A stretch of DNA of 64,000 bases from assembly GCF_001039355.2 (NCBI RefSeq), contig NW_019775491.1:248001-312000 (forward strand), in the 5' to 3' direction. The translations under genes were made by a program, and so were the position numbers. Below the pieces are notes generated by a model, which was not told where the DNA came from, searched no databases, and worked only from the letters and a program-made list of their open reading frames with translations. Source of the stretch: Lingula anatina. Its lineage: Eukaryota; Brachiopoda; Lingulata; Lingulida; Lingulidae. Below, piece after piece: positions 55,205-64,000 of the stretch; position 1 is the first letter of the stretch; every line of letters begins with the position of its first letter.

Positions 55205-57734
55205 GTAAGATGTGTGTTATTAATTATTTTATGGTTCAGGGGTGGTCAGTTGATAAACGGTGAAGTAACAAGACAAGAATTTCAAGATATTGACAGCGTG
55301 CAGTGATTAGCCAAAAATGCTCTCTGGCGCATTAAGGGATTTTTGACGAGACAGTATAGGGTAGCGCATAAGTAACAAATAGTTTGCTGATTCTGTAAAA
55401 CAAATTTGCACACTGAGTATAATACAAATTGTAAAGAATAATAAGGTTTAGCCGCGTCATTAAAATAACATCGCAACAAAGAGTACAATCTCAGGGTTGG
55501 CAGAAAGAAAATATTTCACAGTGGTTAATGAAAATTCCGCTTCGGGGCAAAACCCAGCGAAATGCTAAAGAAATGCACCTGAAAACTCAGTAATCGCAAA
55601 TATTTAAAAGAAAAAAAGCATCGAAAGAATGCAGGAGTAAAATCTCAATCGGGTCTTGATACAGAGGGAAGAGCGTCGCTTCGCATGTCATTTATCGCAT
55701 GCAGGTATAGTCCTCGTGCTGCCTGAGCGCCACATGCTGTTCAGGCACTGTGCGGGTCACACGCAGAGGAAATATACGGCACAGAGACTTTCCTCGACGG
55801 AGAATAATTTCATTGAGAAAGAGGATATAGATATCTTGATATCGTCTAAGTGTAGTTTAAGATCGATACGAAGGGCTGAGAGCAGCATTTCCGTAGGGAG
55901 CTTACATTGGATGCCTACTACTATGGGTGCGTTGGGCCTCCCCGCCTCTCGCGCCTGGCTCTCCTCGTGATGTCGTACTGGGTCCGTCTTAGAGTATCGG
56001 AACAAACAAGGTGGGTTAACCGAAATATGTAGGGGGAAAACCGAGGATGAAGTTTGAAAAGGTTGTAACTTTCCTTTTAGCACTGTATTCATTTTATCGT
56101 TGTCCGAGCAGCAACCTTTTTCTTTCCGCATATCCTTTTGTCGTTGAAAAGTGGTGAAACAGGTATAAGCGGCGACATAGTTTAAATAGCTCAAACTTAC
56201 GGGTCTGTGATACCTGCATGGCTCAACTAGAGAAAAGAACGTGTTGCGTTTCTCAGGTTTCTCACTAGAAAGAAATGAGTTTCGGGATGACTTGGCTGCG
56301 GGGACGCTTGGTCAACGGTAGGTGGGAAACAGTTGTTGACGGAGTTTTAGGGGAAATTTGCATAGGCAATCTGGTCAATTTCTCACTCTGGGTGTTAAAG
56401 ACACACAAACATAGGCAATTTAATTGAGATTGTTAACCCAGGTAAACTGTGAGAAGACCAGGCTGTTGATTCAGTTAGAGTCGGGTCCTTTAACCATCAA
56501 TCAAGTCTAAACAATGCGTGAGGAACACATCTTGCGCTGACTTAAAACAGGATGACTAACAGTTAAAGCCAGCGGTAAACGTCGAACAAACCTATTAAGA
56601 CTTAACAAGGCTATTAAGAAAAGAATACACTATTGTTTAATGAAACGACGCTGGGGGTGTGTAAAGAGTTGCTCAGGCCAGGCCCGTGGGATCTCATACT
56701 GAGTGTGTTAATGATTGTGTAGAAAAAGTAGCATTTAGGACTGCCCCGCTAATTATGGTTCATCATTCTATTGTGGTTCGGCGAGAAAAGTGGCGCTGAA
56801 ACCGCTGACCGCATGACATTGGTAGCTGCTGGTCATTTCAGATTATTAGAGCGATTATATTGTCCACTCCACTATCATTCATCAAACTTCACATTCATGT
56901 CAACTAGCACTTGGTTGGAGGTCCGAAAGGGACAGTGTTAAGTCCCACCTCCTTCTCTCACGTGGTTGATAGGCAGGCAGGAGAGCTACTCGGTAAAGAG
57001 GGCGCTAGAGTCGCGAATGTAAAACGGTAGCTCCTTTTATATATATCAGCGTGTAGAATACACTTGCCTTCATTTCACTCATTCAGGCGAGACTTAACGT
57101 ATAAGCCAAGACTCGGGGAACGTGTTCTTAAACACTCATTTGGATACTCTGTGAAGGGAAAAAATATAGAATTAACAAGTATAAATTGAAAAAACGAAAT
57201 CCGCTGTTGGACGAACATCTTTCTTTCGATTAAGGAGTTTATTTTGCGAGTAACGTGTGGAGACACTATTAACACGACTTGGGGCATAGGCTACGTACTT
57301 TTATGCACTTAAAGGATAGATAAAAGGAACTGAGTTGGATCGGTGGTTTAAAACGCAGATAGTGAGAAGGAAAAGAACAAAGTATGCTAAGGGACGTCCC
57401 GTAGGAAAATTGCATGGCAGTTTTCTCCACCGTGCATTAAATGAATGATGCTTGGCCAGGTAGCCAGACGGTGATGAGCTAGGAAAACAATAATATGGAA
57501 ACTTGCTTGCTCGAAATTAAAGGACCTACTAAGGAATGAGTTCAGGATTAGATTGCCTGATCAAATATTTAGATACTAGTAGTGAGGTCAGTGGACCAAC
57601 ACATAGAACTCGACCAGGGAGGTAGTGGAAGCGGTGTGGCCCCGGAGAGCAGGTGGCGGTGGGCCACACAATCAGTCCGGGTTGCCGGCCTCTTCATTAA
57701 AGTGGGATTTAAAGTTGGAATGGGATGTGGGTGC
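55205..57734. other. FGF 5' region, non-coding
   Basis: No exon is established. A TATA-like element (ttttatatatatcagc, about 57035-57050) lies about 0.7 kb upstream of the second first-exon candidate. Minus-strand frames at 55757-56194 and similar are considered chance. Confidence 0.35.
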
Positions 57735-57754
57735 ATGGGATGTATCAACAAAGT
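57735..57754 (+). CDS. candidate FGF first coding exon, alternative 2
   Basis: ATGGGATGTATCAACAAAGT is followed by a consensus donor, gtaagt. Joined to 57990 it gives MGCINKVLFALLVLSLLVST in frame, again a good signal peptide, over a short 235-bp intron. Phase 2, as expected for this family. The last exon base is T, weaker than the usual G. It may be an alternative to, rather than a replacement of, 55197-55204. Confidence 0.3.
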
Positions 57755-57989
57755 GTAAGTAGTGGCTGTCCCATGCTGGTCTTGTTGGGGTGCTCCACAG
57801 GAGAAAGTGTATGCGGTTGATATATATATACCGTGCACGTTATTATTACTGCTACATATTACGCAAATCTTTCTATGATCTTGGGGTTTTATAAATACCA
57901 CACTCCTACATTTTATGTCGAAGAGAAATGCCGATCCGCCAATCTTCATATTAAGAAGGTCATAACAAGATTTTTGTTTCTCTTTACAG

Positions 57990-60900
57990 GTTGTTTGCAC
58001 TGTTGGTGCTCTCGCTGCTAGTTAGCACGGTAAGTAAGATTCGCCTTCTCACCTTTGTCAACCGGCACATAACACAGCACACATTATCAGACGACTTGAC
58101 AAACCCACATTCAGTCTTGTTTATTCAGCCTGCTTCAGACAGCTTTATAAGGATACTGTTGCACTGTTTTGACGATTGCACGATTTGGGTTTATTTTCAA
58201 AATAGTCCATTTATTTACTGTTAATTTACAATATTAAATATCAACTCGGGGTCAGCGGTCAGCGGCAACCAAGTCTTTTGTCGTGGAGGTTATGATAATG
58301 AAGGGTATGTTTTGCCGCGATATGAAATTCATGATGGCCCAAAGTGTAACTGTAGCTCGGCACGGTGTAAATCATTAGGGGTTGACAAAACTGGTGAGTT
58401 TCCTCAAAGGTGTGTTTTCCCTCCTGATAAAGAAGGGGAGAAAGCGGATAGAGTCATCTCTCCGTGACACATCAGAAAGGAGAAATAAATTATTCCTGAG
58501 GCGGAAAAACAACTTCAAGGGTGTATTCGGGTAAAACAGTGCAGAAAATCTTTAGGTACCTGTAAGAGGTTTCTGTTTACACCTGAAAGGGGCCGAGTTG
58601 ACAATATTTTATGACGAGGGTTGCTATACAAGAGGGCTGTCGAGATAGTATCGATCGTCTGTCGGAGCGTTTTTGCACGTCTCCTAAAACGTGTTATTTT
58701 GTTTCTCCACAGATCGACGCGAATCCACTGTTGTCACAAAGTCATGTTGACAAGGAATTGGATGATCCAACAGAAACTCGAATGAAACACGAACGACAAT
58801 ACAGACTCTTCAGTAGTTGCAGTAACAAACTAGTACAGATTCAAGGCAGAGGAAAAGGGAGCAACATAGACGCATTAGGAGCTGAGGACAGTATATATGG
58901 TAAGTAAGCTTGACATTCTTTTCTGCCGTCTTGTTTGTCGATATCCCGATGGTATGTGACAGGTTTGAATTGGGTGCTAATCAGAGAGGAGAGAAAGGCA
59001 GCTTTGACCCCCGTCGACCTTCGCTTTCATAAACCACTATACCTGCCTGAGAAGCGTGCCTCCTCCACATAGCTCAACCCATGTTTCAATGGAAATTTTG
59101 ACTTATGAAGTGCAAGGCACATCTTCCAGAGACATTGGGATTTTTAAGGTATCTCAAGGCAATTTAATCCGACCCTGACACAAACGCGCAGGAGTGTCAT
59201 CATTGTTCAACATCTTCATCCGCGTCGGGATGGATTCCGTCCACCCAGTTGAAGCCCAATGGTTGTCTATTGTCGTTGTCGTTGCCGTGTTACATGCCCA
59301 ACTATTAGGTTACCAAACTCCCCCTCCCAATTTTGGCCGAGAGAAAAAAGCAAATAATTAAACACCACCGATCGAGTTTCAAAGGAAAATAGCAGGTTTC
59401 TATCACAGAAGTGACAGCGCTGGGATTAGGAATAAATGAGAGGAGATAGTCGAAAGCTTTGTGTCTCTTTTCAATGACAAGAGTTACAGCATAACTGAAT
59501 CCGTGGCCCGATAATGACACGGGTACCCTAAACTGCAACCTTACTCTTTTCTTTCTTTCACACGCTGGAATGTCCCATAGAAACCGTGTTTTGGGTATAC
59601 TTTATCTAAACCACAACAGGCCGATTGATTGAAAAAGTGTTGGAGGTTTTTATTGTGCTGTTGTGTTGTAAGTTATAATGTAGCGTAAAGGGCCACAATT
59701 CGCCAGACGGAGAAAGGGTGTAAAAGAGTCAGGCCGCTTTCAAGAAGCACTGTTCTCGGTGTTTAAGTTCACACAAGAAACGATCGACTTCCATGACCCG
59801 CTCTTTCTTTCACGAACAAAAACATCAGTCGAACAAGCCCTTGAAGTTTTTTTCTTACAAAACATGGCCTATAGTATGTTGTGGCATAGGTCTGGACTTA
59901 TCGCCGGTATCAGGGATTTATCTGTATATAATTTGCAGTATGAAGTTTTGAGGAGGTCGCTGTCTTATCACTGCCACCTGCGCGCACAGCAGTGGAAAGC
60001 AAGGGGGCATTCCTCTGAGATTCTTACCTATGATTAGCACTCATATGGCCCCTGTGACAATGGGGGAAAAAAGAACGGTGTACCTAATCAACAACAAATA
60101 TGTAGAACATTTCCTTATCGTGCGCGTGAAATGGAGACCAATAAAAATCGGCCCATCCACTTAACGATATGTCAACGTCGCTCTTCTGGTGTCACGGTTT
60201 AGGAAGAGCCGGTTCCCACATGCTTGAATTTCACTGCGACAGTAACGTGGTTCTTCACTGTGTGTCGAGTAAGCTATAAGATTTCCATAATGATGCTATT
60301 AGTGGACCGCGAAAGGTATGTTAAGGCGAGACGAGTAATAAATCATCACTTTTGAAGAAAAAAGTGAAAACGACTCGCACACCGCACAAACCTAAGTAAG
60401 ACCTTGAGCAGATTCATTCACTGGTGGGGGTGGGAAGCTTAATAATGAACAACGGAAAAATTTCCACGTGGACTCAGAATTAATAAGTCGAGTCCCTTCA
60501 TGGCCCAATTTGACAGATGTCTTGGTTGACAACAGAAATAGCACCTTCTTTTATGGAATGCGAGTCATCAGCAGCGGAACTTCCGACATGAACAGAATGG
60601 GACAAATCCGTTGGGGATTGCCATATACAGTATTGCAGAAATGACAAGGGGATAATAGGGGACTTTCTGTGAAAAGACTTCTGTGTCATTTCCAAATACA
60701 TGGTCCTCGTGGCCCTTAAAATGTAAGGGAATATGCTAGAAGTCATAGAAATGACTAGCCTCCCCGTGTTGTCCACGGATTAGCGGGTTCTCTGTCTCGT
60801 TAGTGGTGATTGTTCAAAATTGCTCTCATTAACCCGCAACCCGTGCAACCAGGTGTTGAGAGGTTCTACCAGAAGATGTTCTCGAGTCTGTCACCTAGAA

Positions 60901-61881
60901 TTAACTAATCAAGTGGTCATTTAGAAATCAACGCGTTTCCTGTCCTTTGATTTGTGAAACTGACCCCCCCTCTTACGCAGAGTGACACGTTTCGTGTGAT
61001 GTTTTATGATGTAATTTTCGACGAAAGTCCCATCCCTTTTCTTTGCTAGTGATGCGGTGACCCCATCATTTTACTGTCTCCAGTTTAAAGTATATGAATT
61101 TTAAGTGACTGAAATAAATGTCAAAACTAAATAAAAATGTCAAGGCTGGAAGACTTTGCAGTTGACCTGTGAGCATTTTAAATCGAGTAAATCGTGAAAG
61201 ATGAAAGCCAGTGCTTGGGCCAGTATTATCGCTACAGGTGGGTACTAGAGGGTAAGGGTGCCCTGGAGAATAAAACAGAATTTGTCACCAACATCAAAAG
61301 AAAAACATTCTCAGCAGTGTCTGGCTGTGAGCTCCTTAGGACTCTACCACTTATGTGTATAAAGATATGAGTGAGAACGTTAGCATAGCTCCATCCCACC
61401 GGTTCCCTGTTTGTTCCGTATCTATAAATTGTATAACGGGCCATGGAATGGGCATTGTAGACGGGCCGAAGACACTGGAATTAATAAGTGTCATTTCTTG
61501 AGGCATATCACTTTTGGAGAATGCCTTGGAATGTCTGATATTACTTTTGAGATGCAATATTTCCCAGTGCTAATCGTCTGCAATTTTCTTGCCAATTTCT
61601 CTTAGATCCTCATAGAATCGTCTCGTCTTAGCGGTTATTAGATTCTGATATTATTTGATATCTGTAACTGAGTCTGTCGAGACAGAACTTTGGGAATTTC
61701 ATGTTCTTTGCCAATGTGATTTATTATACTTAAGTGAGTTATTAAATAGCTTTTTTATTTGATTTGTTTTTCAGCTGACTTAGTAGTCGAGACGCATACA
61801 TTCGCCGGACGGCTTAAAATTAAGAGCAAAATGACCGGCTACACCCTTTGTTTCAACCGGCGGGGCAGGTTGATAATCAAG
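57990..61881 (+). CDS. FGF8/17/18-type fibroblast growth factor, 5' and core exons (partial)
   Basis: A secreted growth factor that signals through FGF receptor tyrosine kinases. Three sure exons: 57990-58029 (40 bp), 58713-58899 (187 bp) and 61775-61881 (107 bp), joined in phases 0 and 1. The first encodes the hydrophobic signal-peptide core LFALLVLSLLVST. The second gives RQYRLFSSCSNKLVQI and the AEDS segment that opens the beta-trefoil. The third gives ADLVVETHTFAGRLKIKS, then TLCFNRRGRLIIK with the conserved FGF cysteine. The third exon has the same length and borders as in vertebrate FGF8/17/18 (matching LIVETDTFGSRV and ICMNKKGKLIAK), and the micro-exon matches their small signal-peptide exon. 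The start codon lies in an upstream exon not settled (55197 or 57735). The C-terminal exon (FTE, NNYTAL, GWYMAF) is not found before 64000, so the gene leaves the window. Confidence 0.9.
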
Positions 61882-64000
61882 GTAAGTCCTCTACACACCA
61901 AACCCACGTTTACATCAGTGTTTAAGAGCACAATATACGCTGTGGATACAGCCAGGGGTGTTTTTCATACAGTAAAGGATGGTGTATATATGAAAGGTAG
62001 AGTTCAAAGCATTCCTCCACTGGCTTTCCACATATCCAGACAGACACCAAGGCCCCCTCACTGCATACTCTACAGGTCGAGACTGGGTTTGCCTTACAAC
62101 CTTACTGTTCTATAGAACTGTGCAAGAGTCGATGTTCTCACCTGCCGTGCATACTTGCCCAGCAAACAGGTTGGCATATATGTGAGGCAGCAGGTAAAAA
62201 AAATTGTGGGTGCTTGCCAATTTCCCCCAGTGCACTCAGAATCGTCTCTCTGTTTTCTGGCTGATTAAAAAGACTGATTGGAGCGGCGTGGGTGGTCGCC
62301 ACGCGCTCTTGTCAACATAGGTGCGAATGGTTGTTCTCCCCCGTCCCCAGCAATTTACCGGGAATTGGGTTATCGGACCCGCATTCAGCTAACATGAGGA
62401 AGTCAACAAAGAAAACACCCACAATTGTTCCCCGATCGACGTTTTAATCTCTGGTCTCGACGAAATTCCTTTCTATCTTATCTGCGATCAAATCTTGTTC
62501 AAGATCACTGGGTTCTTCTGTGTAGGTAAATCCCTTTTCCTTTGTCATATTTTATTGTCCTCGTTGGGTCTTTAATTAAACTCATTCTAAAACCATTATA
62601 CGCTCATTAGAAAAAGAATGCAATGCAATTATTTCACTTTAACCGTAAGATCAGATAGGATTATTTGGTTGAGATAGGACAGCAGAAATCACTTAGGGTA
62701 TGTATTAACACGTTGATAACGCGGATTTCGAAAACACCAAATTCATTTTGAAAGCAGTGGAGAGATTAGCGCGCGACACGTGCACCCATCCAGCGGATCT
62801 TTTCAAGTAATAATATTGAATCCCTCTTGATACCACTGAGTCAACATATATCCACAGATTGCTGGCCCCCAATTTTATTTACATCTTTTTTAAAATCTCT
62901 TAAAGAAAATTGACAAAGCCTGGCATTTCCATATGGACAAGAAGGGTTGACAAGGTCGCGCTTTAGTCCTGTTTTCCCTATCTATACAGTAGAAGCGTTG
63001 AAGTAAAGGTCTACCGACGTATTTCTTTATCATTGCGACTTGAGGTAGGATAGTTTTCGGATCGAATTACTTCGTCTGTGTGCCAAGTCAAACGTCAATT
63101 CGGACGATCCTGTTTGCTTAACTGAGACCAAAAGTAATGGCTTTTTAAACACCGAGATAATATCAGAGGCTTAATAAAATTGACTGTGGACATTCAATGA
63201 ACTGAATTTGATCAGAGGTAAGACAGGAATATATACTTTTATCCAAAGCATTTATCTCCGTCAAAAGAGGCAAGACAAATAAGAATGTTGACTTTTCGAA
63301 ACAAATTGAAAGGCATGGTCCCCTGCTGAAACTCAACAGAGGTCGCAGAGTAGACAGAACAAGATTAAATAGTAGTTGAAAATAACTAATGCAATTTCGG
63401 CTGAAGGAGAAGGTAACACACCTGTAATCTACAATGGGTATATATTTAATCCATTTCAATACATATAACCGTGATGACAGCGACGTTCAAATGAAAAGGC
63501 ATAGAATGGTGGCCTCTCACTGAACGCGACTGGCGGCAACTCGAAACTTTTCTTTCTTGTCGATTTATACGCTTTAATAATGTCGCATGATAAACTTTAT
63601 CAGGTGTAATGCCATTATAATGACTTCTAGTAAATCTACAGGATCCCATATCAGAAGCTGTCAAAACAAGGCCTTCCTCGTGATTTACAGGCCATAGGAC
63701 AAACTGATATTAACGACCCTTAGATAGTACTGCTTTGCCTCTGGCCAAAATAGAGTGAATTTAAGTGACGTCAGACCCAGTCTTGGACAGGTCACGTCCA
63801 AACGCTTGGATCTATAGCGTAATTAAAATACGGCGGTAACAAGAATTCCGTTACAATAGAGAGTAAATATTAACACGCATTCTGGAAGCCAATCGCCAAC
63901 ACTTCAACTGTAATGAGTTTGTTGACAATTATAATCAGTGATAATTAGTGTTTGATTGATTATAACAGTAATGGCAAAGCCAGTTCAACATGTCTTGGAA
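61882..64000 (+). other. FGF last intron, to the window edge
   Basis: Follows the donor aag|gtaagt at 61882. No match to the expected FGF C-terminal exon was seen. Open frames are short. A perfect TGACGTCA lies at 63766-63773. Confidence 0.5.

Noticed and set aside
55757-56194. 145-codon minus-strand frame, and similar at 57569-58000
   Set aside because: They lie in the FGF 5' region and across its micro-exon on the wrong strand; no motifs.

Overview
The window is animal nuclear DNA. Genes are split by spliceosomal introns with GT-AG borders (plus one probable GC-AG), introns are AT-rich, and the intergenic and intronic DNA carries MITE-like foldbacks and microsatellites. Four conserved metazoan genes can be rebuilt exon by exon: ELP4 (-), FBXO47 (+), STK38/NDR kinase (-) and the 5' part of an FGF8/17/18-type growth factor (+), which runs off the right edge. 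A fifth gene, of a kind I do not recognise, is present as two complete tandem copies at the left. An FGF8/17/18 gene with the vertebrate-like exon plan in a compact, CpG-bearing genome suggests an invertebrate deuterostome (hemichordate or similar). This is inference; a lophotrochozoan is not excluded.

Layout. 452-3989 and 4106-7717 are two near-identical copies of a ~3.6 kb segment. Each holds a two-exon gene for a ~392-residue single-pass membrane protein (+) and a copy of the terminal coding exon of ELP4 (-). A foldback-transposon arm and one undetermined base lie at the junction. ELP4 then runs on the minus strand from 13799 down to 7548 in ten coding exons, with MITEs and a 0.7 kb direct repeat in its introns. 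ELP4 and FBXO47 are head-to-head, with about 550 bp between start codons. FBXO47 has nine coding exons (14357-17928). STK38 lies tail-to-tail with it, in thirteen coding exons from 28863 down to 20289.

From about 29 to 55 kb no convincing coding gene is seen. This tract holds the 5' untranslated region and promoter candidates of STK38, a perfect 35-bp inverted repeat at 35.9 kb, simple repeats, and from roughly 36-38 kb rightwards a clear rise in CpG content. The right end (about 55-62 kb) carries FGF exons: a 40-bp signal-peptide micro-exon, a 187-bp exon and a 107-bp core exon. The last FGF exon lies beyond the window.

The genes do not form one pathway: tRNA wobble modification (ELP4), an F-box protein of meiotic function in vertebrates (FBXO47), Hippo/NDR signalling (STK38), and a secreted morphogen (FGF). 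The CpG contrast fits housekeeping genes with germline gene-body methylation on the left and a developmental gene with its regulatory landscape on the right. The most novel item is the duplicated membrane-protein gene with its repeated S-x-E-x-L/I tail motif.
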